Part shown: positions 1-5,062 of the stretch, piece by piece
Position numbering within the stretch: position 1 is the first letter of the stretch
Layout of the letters: each line of letters begins with the position of its first letter
Origin: G025836975 sp049646585
Lineage (GTDB): Bacteria; Pseudomonadota; Gammaproteobacteria; Burkholderiales; Burkholderiaceae_B
Assembly (NCBI GenBank): GCA_049646585.1
Contig: JBARWC010000203.1
Location: 1 to 5,991, forward strand
Reading direction: 5' to 3'
Length of the DNA: 5,991 nucleotides
Made by a program: the position numbers and the translations under genes
Notes under the pieces: model-generated
Seen by the model: only the letters and a program-made list of their open reading frames with translations
The model's database searches: none
What the model was told of the DNA's origin: nothing

Positions 1-861
1 CGCCGGCCGGCACGTCGTCGATCAGCCAGACGTTGCCCCTATGGTGCAGCCGCGACCCAGCGTCACGCGGCCCAGTATGGTGGCGCCGGCGTAGATGACG
101 ACGTCGTCTTCCACGATGGGGTGGCGGGGCAGGCCTTTTTCGAGCTTGCCGTTCGCGTCCGTGGGGAAGCGCTTGGCGCCCAGGGTGACGGCCTGGTAAA
201 TGCGCACGCGCTCGCCGATGATGGCGGTTTCGCCTATGACCACCCCCGTGCCGTGGTCGATGAAGAAGCTGGGGCCGATCTGGGCGCCGGGGTGGATGTC
301 TATGCCGGTCTGGGAGTGGGCCAGTTCGGACGACATGCGGGCCAGCAGGGGCAGGTCCAGCTTGTAGAACTGATGGGCGACGCGGTGGTGGATCATGGCC
401 AGCACGCCCGGATAGCACAGCAGGACTTCATCGACGCTGCGCGCGGCGGGGTCGCCCTGGAAGGCGGCCAGCACGTCGGCGTCGAGCTGCCGGCGGATGT
501 CGGGCAGCGAACCGGCGAAGGACTGCACCGCCGCGGTCGCCTTTTCTTCGATCTCGGCGTCGTTGCGATGCTCGTGGCGCCGCTGATAGCGCATTTCCAG
601 GCGGACCTGGTTCAGCAGGGCGTGCAGGGCCGAGTCCAGCGTGTGGCCCACGTAGAAGTCTTCGCTTTCCTGGCGCAAGTCCAGCGGCCCCAGGCGCATG
701 GGAAACAGCACGCCCTTCAGATCGTCCAGAATGTGCTCTATGGCTTGCGGCGAGGGGAACTCGCGGCCCCCCGGCTCGCGCGAACGCTGCTGGGATGTGC
801 GCCAGCCTTGCCGGATGGAGTTCAGGTCCTGCACTATGGGGTGGATGTCGAAAACGGCCAT
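1..861 (-). CDS. cysE: Serine O-acetyltransferase (CysE/EpsC family), partial at left edge, apparent frameshift
   Basis: The enzyme transfers acetyl from acetyl-CoA to L-serine to give O-acetylserine, the cytosolic first step of cysteine synthesis; the product is used by cysteine synthase CysK/CysM. The N-terminal half (about residues 1-185) is the helical region typical of EpsC-type enzymes, beginning MAVFDIHPIVQ. A left-handed hexapeptide beta-helix follows: DIHPGAQIG (188-196), DHGTGVVIGETA (202-213) and RHPIVEDD (246-253), which carry the Asp/His residues that the CysE family uses for catalysis and serine binding. In the reading frame as given, the protein ends at a TGA at 22-24 after 279 residues, in the middle of the last coils. 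One base later in frame, positions 1-35 read GNVWLIDDVPAG, the normal family continuation, so a base is missing in the C run at 36-39. I chose the ATG at 859-861 because the family starts there; another ATG at 898-900 would add 13 unrelated residues and overlap the divergent gene. No good Shine-Dalgarno is visible before either. The remaining 3' end lies outside the window. Confidence 0.93.
36..39 (-). other. Probable one-base deletion (frameshift) in a homopolymer of cysE
   Basis: The minus strand reads ATA GGG GCA ACG TCT GGC TGA here, giving IGATSG and a stop. Adding a single G to the four-G run gives ATA GGG GGC AAC GTC TGG CTG, that is IGGNVWL, and then IDDVPAG to the window edge. IGGNVWL followed by a VPxG motif is the standard ending of this enzyme family. 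A homopolymer is the usual place for both sequencing errors and real slippage, and the sequence alone cannot separate the two. Confidence 0.85.
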
Positions 862-898
862 GTAAAGTAAAGTGGGATAAAAGAACAGGGAAGCGACC
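862..898. promoter_or_regulatory. Short divergent spacer between cysE and the DUF2007 gene
   Basis: This 37-bp AT-rich spacer must hold the 5' ends of both divergent genes or their leaders. On the plus strand AGGGA at 887-891 is a good Shine-Dalgarno seven bases before the ATG at 899 and fixes that start. TAAAGT occurs twice, at 863-868 and 868-873, each matching four of six bases of a sigma-70 -10 box. On the minus strand TTTTAT (877-882) is another weak -10 candidate for cysE. No convincing -35 boxes accompany them, so the exact promoters are unassigned. Confidence 0.3.
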
Positions 899-1114
899 AT
901 GATACCAATCTATTGCCCCAAATCGGAGTCCGAAGCCTCGGTTATTACATCGCTGATGGATGCCTACGGCATCTCTTTCCTGATGCGCGGCGGCGCCTTC
1001 AGCACCATGTACCCGGGGCCGGTCGCCAACAGCCTGAATGCCCAGACTTTGATGGTGCGCGAGGATCAGGCCGATCTGGCCAGGCAATTGCTGGAGCCCT
1101 TCGTCCAAGAGTAG
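899..1114 (+). CDS. DUF2007 family small protein (putative signal transducing protein)
   Basis: This is a 71-residue soluble protein with no signal peptide or membrane segment. It matches the pattern of the DUF2007 family (annotated in Pfam as putative prokaryotic signal transducing protein): an N-terminal strand (IPIYCP), a helix carrying small and acidic residues (SEASVITSLMDAYG), a short strand ending in an exposed Arg-Gly (SFLMRGG, 26-32), a loop, a strand (TLMVRED, 50-56) and a C-terminal helix (ADLARQLLEPF). The ferredoxin-like alpha/beta layout and the size fit the family. The start is supported by AGGGA at 887-891. The family's biochemical role is not established. The next gene follows after 78 bp in the same direction, so co-transcription is possible but not required. 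Confidence 0.8.
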   Translation: MIPIYCPKSESEASVITSLMDAYGISFLMRGGAFSTMYPGPVANSLNAQTLMVREDQADLARQLLEPFVQE

Positions 1115-1127
1115 CTCGGGGGCCAGC

Positions 1128-1136
1128 TGTTACGAT
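1128..1136 (+). promoter_or_regulatory. Possible extended -10 promoter for the first EamA transporter
   Basis: TGTTACGAT fits an extended -10 element: a TG, one base, then TACGAT with four of six consensus bases. It lies in the 78-bp spacer after the DUF2007 stop and would start a transcript near 1143, about 50 bases before the ATG at 1193. No -35 box is recognisable at the right distance. This is a weak pattern match. Confidence 0.25.
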
Positions 1137-1192
1137 ATGCTGCGGCACGGCAATTTCGGCCGCGCCTTGTTGTCGCAATACCCGCCCGGACC

Positions 1193-2104
1193 ATGACCCA
1201 GAAACTCACACCTTCGACCATACTGCTTTTACTCGTCCCGCCCTTGCTCTGGGCCGGCAATGCGGTCTTGGGGCGCGTCGTCATCGACATGGTGCCGCCC
1301 CTTACCCTGAACTTCCTGCGCTGGGTCGCCGCTTTCATTATTTTGCTGCCGCTGGGCCATTCCGTGCTGCGCCGGGGCAGCGGCTTGTGGCGCTTGTGGA
1401 AGCGCTATGCCTTGCTGGGCCTGTTGGGCGTGGGCTTGTACAACACCTTGCAATACATGGCCCTGCATACGTCCACGCCCATCAACGTGACGCTGGTGGC
1501 CGCCAGCATGCCGCTATGGATGATGCTGATAGGCCTTTTGTTCTTCGGCACACGCATCGGCGGGCATCAGCTGGCCGGCGTGGCCTTGTCCATGGCGGGC
1601 GTGCTGGTGGTGCTGAGCCACGGCCAATGGCAGCAACTGCTGGCCATGCGCTTTGTTGCCGGCGATATCTTCATGATCGTGGCGGCGATAGTCTGGGCCT
1701 TCTATAGCTGGCTGCTGACGCGCGACGACGGGGCCGGCGGCATCCGGCGCAGCTGGGCCACGCTGCTGCTGGCGCAGATATTCTTCGGCGTGCTGTGGTC
1801 GGGCGGGTTTGCCGCCGGCGAATGGGCGCTGACCGATGCGCAAATACACTGGAGCTGGGGCCTTGGCGCCGCGCTGCTTTACTTCGCGGTGGGCCCGTCC
1901 ATCGTCGCCTATCGATGCTGGGGGGCGGGAGTGGGGCGTGTGGGGCCCACGGTCGCCGGTTTCTTCAACAACCTGATGCCTTTGTTCGCAGCCCTGATGT
2001 CAGCCGCCTTTCTTGGCGAAACTCCGCAGGCCTATCACGCGGTGGCTTTCTTGCTGATCGTCGGCGGCATCGTGTTGTCGTCGCGCTACCGACCAGCGGC
2101 CTGA
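1193..2104 (+). CDS. EamA/DMT-superfamily inner-membrane transporter
   Basis: The 303-residue, very hydrophobic protein has about ten predicted membrane helices in two five-helix repeats, the standard drug/metabolite transporter (EamA) fold. Helices lie roughly at 8-27, 37-56, 72-92, 97-118, 124-144, 157-176, 187-206, 219-240, 248-270 and 280-297. Family signatures visible are WAGNAVLGR near helix 1, FLRWVAA in helix 2, and FLGE followed by the last helix (VAFLLIVGGIVL) in the second repeat. Members usually export amino acids, metabolites or drugs; the substrate cannot be read from sequence. The start at 1193 has only a poor Shine-Dalgarno (GGA at 1188-1190, too close). The 3' end overlaps the convergent HxlR gene by 19 bp. 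The exporter may be unrelated to that regulator, as they are not divergently arranged. Confidence 0.93.
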   Translation: MTQKLTPSTILLLLVPPLLWAGNAVLGRVVIDMVPPLTLNFLRWVAAFIILLPLGHSVLRRGSGLWRLWKRYALLGLLGVGLYNTLQYMALHTSTPINVTLVAASMPLWMMLIGLLFFGTRIGGHQLAGVALSMAGVLVVLSHGQWQQLLAMRFVAGDIFMIVAAIVWAFYSWLLTRDDGAGGIRRSWATLLLAQIFFGVLWSGGFAAGEWALTDAQIHWSWGLGAALLYFAVGPSIVAYRCWGAGVGRVGPTVAGFFNNLMPLFAALMSAAFLGETPQAYHAVAFLLIVGGIVLSSRYRPAA

Positions 2105-2757
2105 GCGACGGCGGGCAGGACGAAACAGCCGAAGAACTGCGCAATCGCGGCCAGGCTGCCGGTGTAGCTCAGGCGACCGTCCTTGACCGCGGCATCCAGA
2201 TCCGCCTTGCCATAGGCCAGCCGCAGCGCGGTCTGCGTGTCGCAGCGGATTGTTGCGTCGGGGCGGTCGGCTTCGCCTCGGGCGACGTGAGTTTGTCCGT
2301 CATTGACCCGGGCGTGAAAGACCTCGTCGCCGAATTCCAGTTGTATGCGCAAGGCCAGGCCCTGTGCGCGGCCCGGATCGAACATCACCTTGAACGACAG
2401 CATCAGCGAATCGGGCCCCACCTTGCCGCCACGGATGAAGGAGGGCGAGCGCACCCCCCAGCGCACCAGATGCAGCAAAGCGGGCTCGAGTTCTTTGCCC
2501 CAATCGGTCAGTTCATAGACCCAGGAAGCGGCGGGCGGAGGAAGCCGGCGCCGCAAGACGACGCCATCGGCTTCGAGCTCGTTCAGGCGCTGGGTCAGAA
2601 CATTTGGGCTGATGGTGGGCAGGCCCTTGCGCAAGTCGGTAAAGCGCTTGGGGCCCAGAAGCAGTTCCCGGACCACCAGCAAAGCCCAGCGTTCGCCGAC
2701 CAGGTCCAGCGCATGGGCCGCGGCGCATGCATCCAAATAACTGCGTTTTATTGCCAT
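2086..2757 (-). CDS. HxlR-family winged-helix transcriptional regulator with SCP2-like C-terminal domain
   Basis: This is a 223-residue cytoplasmic DNA-binding protein. Residues about 5-105 form an HxlR-type winged helix: YLDAC (7-11), the signature HALDLVGERWALLVVREL (15-32), the helix pair around RFTDLRKGLPTISPNVLTQRL (38-58) containing the recognition helix, and the wing RRRLPPPAASWVYELTDWG (69-87). HxlR members act as dimers, and several sense electrophiles through an N-terminal Cys; Cys11 sits at that place, followed by AAA instead of the more usual Pro. Residues about 112-215 resemble the SCP2-like domain found fused to some HxlR proteins, possibly a hydrophobic ligand pocket; Cys172 and Cys211 lie there. 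Plain HxlR proteins are about 110-150 residues, so the extension is real extra domain content. The gene diverges from the SnoaL-VOC gene and probably represses it and itself through the inverted repeat in between. No clear Shine-Dalgarno precedes the ATG. Confidence 0.92.
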   Translation of the reverse strand: MAIKRSYLDACAAAHALDLVGERWALLVVRELLLGPKRFTDLRKGLPTISPNVLTQRLNELEADGVVLRRRLPPPAASWVYELTDWGKELEPALLHLVRWGVRSPSFIRGGKVGPDSLMLSFKVMFDPGRAQGLALRIQLEFGDEVFHARVNDGQTHVARGEADRPDATIRCDTQTALRLAYGKADLDAAVKDGRLSYTGSLAAIAQFFGCFVLPAVAQAAGR

Positions 2758-2775
2758 GCGTAACAGTTTAGCAGA

Positions 2776-2819
2776 TTTAGTCCTGAATCAGTTTATTTTA
2801 GTTGTTTTTTAGGACTAAA
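2776..2819. promoter_or_regulatory. Inverted repeat, probable HxlR operator
   Basis: TTTAGTCCT at 2776-2784 and AGGACTAAA at 2811-2819 are a perfect 9-bp inverted repeat separated by 26 bp; the arm centres are 35 bp apart. The right arm would fall between the proposed -35 and -10 boxes of the SnoaL-VOC gene. The left arm is about 20 bases upstream of the regulator's ATG. Bound protein could therefore block both promoters. The placement next to an HxlR gene makes it the natural binding site, but binding itself is inferred. Confidence 0.5.
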
Positions 2820-2840
2820 AAAGTTTAAATACGCATTCAA

Positions 2841-2859
2841 TGACATGCGAGGCATGCCA
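2841..2859 (+). repeat. Imperfect 8-bp dyad in the leader of the SnoaL-VOC gene
   Basis: TGACATGC (2841-2848) and GCATGCCA (2852-2859) are inverted copies with one mismatch around a three-base centre, GAG. If transcription starts near 2836 the dyad lies at the very 5' end of the mRNA, where it could be a second operator or a 5' stem-loop. There is no direct evidence for either role. Confidence 0.3.
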
Positions 2860-2920
2860 TGCGGGTCGCGGGTTTCGCAGGCGCTTCGGTCATTTCACCT
2901 TGAAACCAGGAGACAAAACC

Positions 2921-3859
2921 ATGACTCAAGCAGATGCCCACAAGGCAAAGGAAGACGTCAGGCTGACTATCGGCAGCTGGCTGAAAGCGGTAAAGGCGCG
3001 GGACCTGAAGGCGCTTATGTCGTATTACGCGCCGGACGTGGTGGCCTTCGACGCCATCCAGCAGTTGCGCTTCAAGGGCGCCAAGGATTACGGCAAGCAT
3101 TGGGAAGCCTGCCTGGCCATGTGCCCCGGCGATATGATTTTCGACCCGGAGCAACTGGACATACAGGTCGAGAACGGCCTTGCCGTTGCGCACGGACTGG
3201 TTCGCTGCGGCATGACGGACGAAGACGGCAAGGAACACAGCTCGTGGATGCGCATGAGCTCCAGCTACCGGAATATCGACGGCAAATGGGCCATCGCCCA
3301 TGAGCATTTTTCCGCGCCCTTTGACATGCGCAGCGGCAAGGCCTTGTTCGACCTGCAACCCGATGGCGCCGACAAGGTCCGGCCCATACCGCTGGGCATG
3401 AACTCCGTCACACCGCATCTGGTCTGCGCCGATGCGGTGAAGGCCATGGATTTCTACAAGAAGGCGTTCGGCGCCATTGAAGAAGCCCGCCTGGAAATGG
3501 CGCAGGGCAAACTGGCCCATGCTTGCCTGAGAATCGGCGATTCGGCCATCTTCCTGGTCGACGAGATGCCGCAGTGGGGCTCGGTAGGCCCCCGATCGCT
3601 CAAGGGCACGCCCGTAAGCATCCACTTGTACGTCGAGGATGCCGACGCCGCCCTGGCCAAGGCGGTCGCCGCGGGCGCGAAGGAGATCATGCCGGTCCAG
3701 GAGATGTTCTGGGGCGACCGCTACGGCCTGGTCGAGGACCCCTATGGCCACCGCTGGTCGCTGGCCACCCATGTGCGTGACCTCAGCGCGGAGCAGATAC
3801 AGGAAGCCGGGCGGCAGATGATGCAGGACCCGTCCGGGTGCCAGGGCGCCCAGGCCTAG
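2921..3859 (+). CDS. Two-domain protein: N-terminal SnoaL-like (NTF2 fold) and C-terminal VOC/glyoxalase-like domain
   Basis: The 312-residue soluble protein joins two small-molecule domains. Residues about 10-136 look like a SnoaL-like/SgcJ-type NTF2-fold domain: a helical start (VRLTIGSWLKAVKARDLKAL), the YYAPDVVAFDA strand, and the closing GKWAIAHEHFSAPF at 121-134. Residues about 160-285 form a VOC domain of the PhnB-like kind: NSVTPHLVCADAVKAMDFYKKAF, then HACLRIGDSAIFLVDE, SIHLYVEDADAALAKAVAAGA, and VEDPYGHRWSLATH near the end. Candidate metal or substrate residues by family position are His166, His235 and Glu272. A C-terminal helix of about 25 residues follows. The start at 2921 is chosen because of AGGAGA at 2908-2913; an upstream in-frame ATG at 2840 lacks a ribosome site. 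It is divergent from the HxlR regulator and is its likely target. Substrate unknown; detoxification or modification of a small organic compound is an inference. Confidence 0.88.
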   Translation: MTQADAHKAKEDVRLTIGSWLKAVKARDLKALMSYYAPDVVAFDAIQQLRFKGAKDYGKHWEACLAMCPGDMIFDPEQLDIQVENGLAVAHGLVRCGMTDEDGKEHSSWMRMSSSYRNIDGKWAIAHEHFSAPFDMRSGKALFDLQPDGADKVRPIPLGMNSVTPHLVCADAVKAMDFYKKAFGAIEEARLEMAQGKLAHACLRIGDSAIFLVDEMPQWGSVGPRSLKGTPVSIHLYVEDADAALAKAVAAGAKEIMPVQEMFWGDRYGLVEDPYGHRWSLATHVRDLSAEQIQEAGRQMMQDPSGCQGAQA

Positions 3860-3915
3860 GCGTCCTAGCTGTTCATCCCGGGTGTGCTGGGCGGCGAGGG
3901 TAAGCGCCGCGCCGG

Positions 3916-4018
3916 GCATCGCGGTAGCAGGCGTCACGGGATCAGGCGTCATAGGATCGGGCATCACGGGACCAGGCGTCACGGCAAGGGGCATCGCGAG
4001 TCGGGCGTCGCGGCCCCA
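3916..4018. repeat. 15-bp tandem repeat array, about 6.6 copies
   Basis: Units begin at 3916, 3931, 3946, 3961, 3976, 3991 and 4005 (the sixth is 14 bp and the last is incomplete). The consensus is GCRTCACGGGATCAG. The GCRTC start is conserved in every unit, while the second half varies more. Copies diverge by several bases each, so the array is not a recent perfect duplication. It has no unique spacers, so it is not a CRISPR, and a unit is not palindromic. The function is unknown. Confidence 0.8.
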
Positions 4019-4020
4019 TT

Positions 4021-4047
4021 GCAATCATCGCAATCGTTGCAATCGCG
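4021..4047. repeat. Three 9-bp direct repeats beginning GCAATC
   Basis: GCAATCATC (4021-4029), GCAATCGTT (4030-4038) and GCAATCGCG (4039-4047) stand head to tail, with the first six bases identical and the last three variable. They lie directly after the 15-bp array and 23 bp before the GATAAT box of the next gene, the zone where an activator could bind. The role is unproven. Confidence 0.7.
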
Positions 4048-4061
4048 GGCTCCGGCCCGCG
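4044..4061 (+). terminator. Strong GC hairpin with UNCG-type tetraloop, possible terminator
   Basis: CGCGGGC (4044-4050) pairs with GCCCGCG (4055-4061) over seven base pairs around TCCG. On the plus-strand RNA this is a C(UCCG)G loop, the exceptionally stable UNCG class. The bases after it, TCTTCGG, are only weakly T-rich, so a classical intrinsic terminator for the upstream SnoaL-VOC transcript is uncertain. The stem could instead be a promoter-region dyad. Confidence 0.35.
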
Positions 4062-4069
4062 TCTTCGGC

Positions 4070-4075
4070 GATAAT
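4070..4075 (+). promoter_or_regulatory. Candidate -10 box for the second EamA transporter
   Basis: GATAAT matches the sigma-70 -10 consensus in five of six bases and would start a transcript near 4082, about 39 bases before the ATG at 4121. No matching -35 is present at 16-18 bp, where the GC hairpin lies instead. If it is a real promoter it probably needs an activator. Confidence 0.35.
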
Positions 4076-4120
4076 CCAGTGATATCGCTTTGATGTCACT
4101 TTGTCTTCTTCGATGGTCCG

Positions 4121-5041
4121 ATGACTAAGCCCCCTGGCCGGCTGCTTGCCTACCTTTGCCTTGCCCTGAGCATGTCGCTGGTCGGCGCCTACGTGGCGCT
4201 GACCAAGCCCCTGGCGCTGGTATTGCCCGTATTCCTTTTGGGCTGGCTGCGCTTCGGCATAGGCGGCATCGCCATGCTGCGTTGGATACGCAAGCCGGCG
4301 GGCGAGCCGCCTTTGTCCCGCCAGACGCGCAAACTGGTCTTTCTTGAATCCTTCCTGGGCAATTTCCTGTTCACGCTGTGCATGATCGTGGGCGTAAGCC
4401 TGACCAGCGCCGTGTCCGCGGGCGTGATCATGTCGGCCATCCCCGCCATGGTGGCCTTGATGAGCTGGATATTCCTGAAGGAAAAAATCGGCCTGCGCGT
4501 CTGGGCCGCGGTGGCCTGCGGAGCCCTGGGCATAGGCCTGCTGTCGCTGGCCCAAAGCGGCGCGCCGGATGCGTCCCAGGCGGCGGGCGCGGGCGGGCAC
4601 GCATGGCTGGGCAATATCCTGATCTTCGGCGCCGTCTTGTGCGAGGGCTCGTATGCGGTCATAGGCAAGAAGCTGACGGCGGTGCTCAGCCCCAAGCGCA
4701 TCAGCGCCATCATCAATCTGTGGGGCTTCGTCCTGATGACGCCGTTCGGGCTGTACACGGCGCTGCAATTCGATTTCGCGTCGGTGCCCTTTGAAATGTG
4801 GGCCTTGCTGCTGTTCTACGCGCTGGCGGCCAGCGTGTGGACGGTATGGCTGTGGATGACGGGACTGAAATCCGTCCCGGCCTCGCGCGCCGGGGTGTTC
4901 ACCGTGATGCTGCCCGTCAGCGCCGCGCTGGTGGGCGTGCTGGTGCTGGGCGAAACCCTGACGGTCTTGCAGGTAGTCGCCTTCGCCGTCGCCTTGGCGG
5001 GCCTGCTGCTGGCGACGCTGCCCGGCAGGCAGGCCGCCTAG
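4121..5041 (+). CDS. EamA/DMT-superfamily inner-membrane transporter (second copy)
   Basis: This 306-residue membrane protein has about ten hydrophobic helices in two EamA repeats. Visible signatures are the first helix LLAYLCLALSMSLVGAYVAL, then LGWLRFGIGGIAML in helix 2, SAGVIMSAIPAMVALMSWIFLKEKIG closing the first repeat's core, and LPVSAALVGVLVLGET with a final helix in the second. The FLKEKIG and VLGETLT motifs are equivalent points of the two repeats, which supports internal duplication. A hydrophilic Gly/Ala-rich loop at about 145-161 separates the halves. It differs clearly from the EamA protein at 1193-2104, so the two are not a recent duplication. The substrate is unknown; export of a metabolite is typical. 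The ATG at 4121 is the first start after an in-frame TGA at 4091-4093, and its Shine-Dalgarno is weak. Confidence 0.93.
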   Translation: MTKPPGRLLAYLCLALSMSLVGAYVALTKPLALVLPVFLLGWLRFGIGGIAMLRWIRKPAGEPPLSRQTRKLVFLESFLGNFLFTLCMIVGVSLTSAVSAGVIMSAIPAMVALMSWIFLKEKIGLRVWAAVACGALGIGLLSLAQSGAPDASQAAGAGGHAWLGNILIFGAVLCEGSYAVIGKKLTAVLSPKRISAIINLWGFVLMTPFGLYTALQFDFASVPFEMWALLLFYALAASVWTVWLWMTGLKSVPASRAGVFTVMLPVSAALVGVLVLGETLTVLQVVAFAVALAGLLLATLPGRQAA

Positions 5042-5053
5042 CTCCCGGCGGCC
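5032..5053. terminator. GC hairpin at the convergent junction of the EamA gene and recJ
   Basis: GGCCGCC (5032-5038) and GGCGGCC (5047-5053) form a perfect seven-pair stem with an eight-base loop that contains the EamA stop codon. A second pairing, GCCTAG (5036-5041) with CTAGGC (5063-5068), joins the two TAG stops. Only 21 bp separate the two genes. No T run follows on either strand, so if this ends transcription it is not a textbook intrinsic terminator. Confidence 0.3.
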
Positions 5054-5062
5054 GCGGCGGCT

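Larger units (their letters stand above)
2758..2920. promoter_or_regulatory. Divergent control region between the HxlR regulator and the SnoaL-VOC gene
   Basis: The regulator-proximal 75 bp is sharply AT-rich compared with the GC-rich genes around it. It holds the inverted repeat described separately and four TTTAG words on the plus strand at 2767, 2776, 2797 and 2808. For the plus gene a candidate promoter is TTGTTT (2802-2807), a 16-bp spacer, then TTTAAA (2824-2829), giving a start near 2836. For the minus gene TAAACT (2765-2770) is a weak -10. The leader toward the plus gene contains a dyad at 2841-2859 and the pair GGTTTC (2871-2876)/GAAACC (2902-2907), which could pair next to the ribosome site. 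AGGAGA (2908-2913) lies seven bases before the ATG at 2921 and fixes that start. Promoter boxes are pattern matches only. Confidence 0.5.
3860..4120. other. Repeat-bearing intergenic region upstream of the second EamA gene
   Basis: No supportable gene lies in these 261 bp. The 5' part after the VOC stop shows no T-rich terminator. The middle is the 15-bp tandem array (3916-4018). It is followed by three 9-bp GCAATC repeats (4021-4047), a GC hairpin (4044-4061), a GATAAT box (4070-4075) and an AT-richer leader to the ATG at 4121. Reading frames stay open across the array in both directions only because the period is a multiple of three; the predicted peptides lack a ribosome site. Confidence 0.6.

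Noticed and set aside
121..870. A 249-codon plus-strand frame opposite cysE
   Set aside because: It is a shadow of the acetyltransferase gene; the opposite strand has clear catalytic motifs and family similarity.
862..900. ATG at 898-900 as the cysE start
   Set aside because: It would add 13 hydrophobic residues not expected in the family, overlaps the start codon of the divergent gene and has no ribosome site. The ATG at 859-861 leads straight into the conserved FDIHPIV segment.
1795..2763. A 322-codon plus-strand frame across the end of the EamA gene and opposite the HxlR gene
   Set aside because: It overlaps two confident genes in other frames and shows no recognisable domain.
2840..2920. 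ATG at 2840 as the start of the SnoaL-VOC gene
   Set aside because: No Shine-Dalgarno precedes it, the added 27 residues look non-coding and cover the dyad and leader, whereas AGGAGA stands seven bases before the ATG at 2921.
2837..4024. A 395-codon open frame on the minus strand opposite the SnoaL-VOC gene
   Set aside because: It is antisense to a well-supported gene with a good ribosome site. Its product resembles no family I know, and its Pro-rich start is just the 15-bp repeat read backwards. Long antisense frames are common in GC-rich DNA.
3916..4047. CRISPR array
   Set aside because: Units are 15 bp or 9 bp, adjoin directly, have no unique spacers, and no cas genes are nearby.
3882..4082. 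A 66-codon GTG-start frame with a five-residue repeat (GVTGS, GVIGS, GITGP) over the tandem array
   Set aside because: The periodicity follows from a 15-bp DNA repeat. There is no ribosome site, the tail is unlike a protein, and the same array is open in other frames.
4025..4768. A 247-codon minus-strand frame opposite the second EamA gene
   Set aside because: It is a shadow rich in Gln, Arg and His, as expected from reading a membrane-protein gene backwards.
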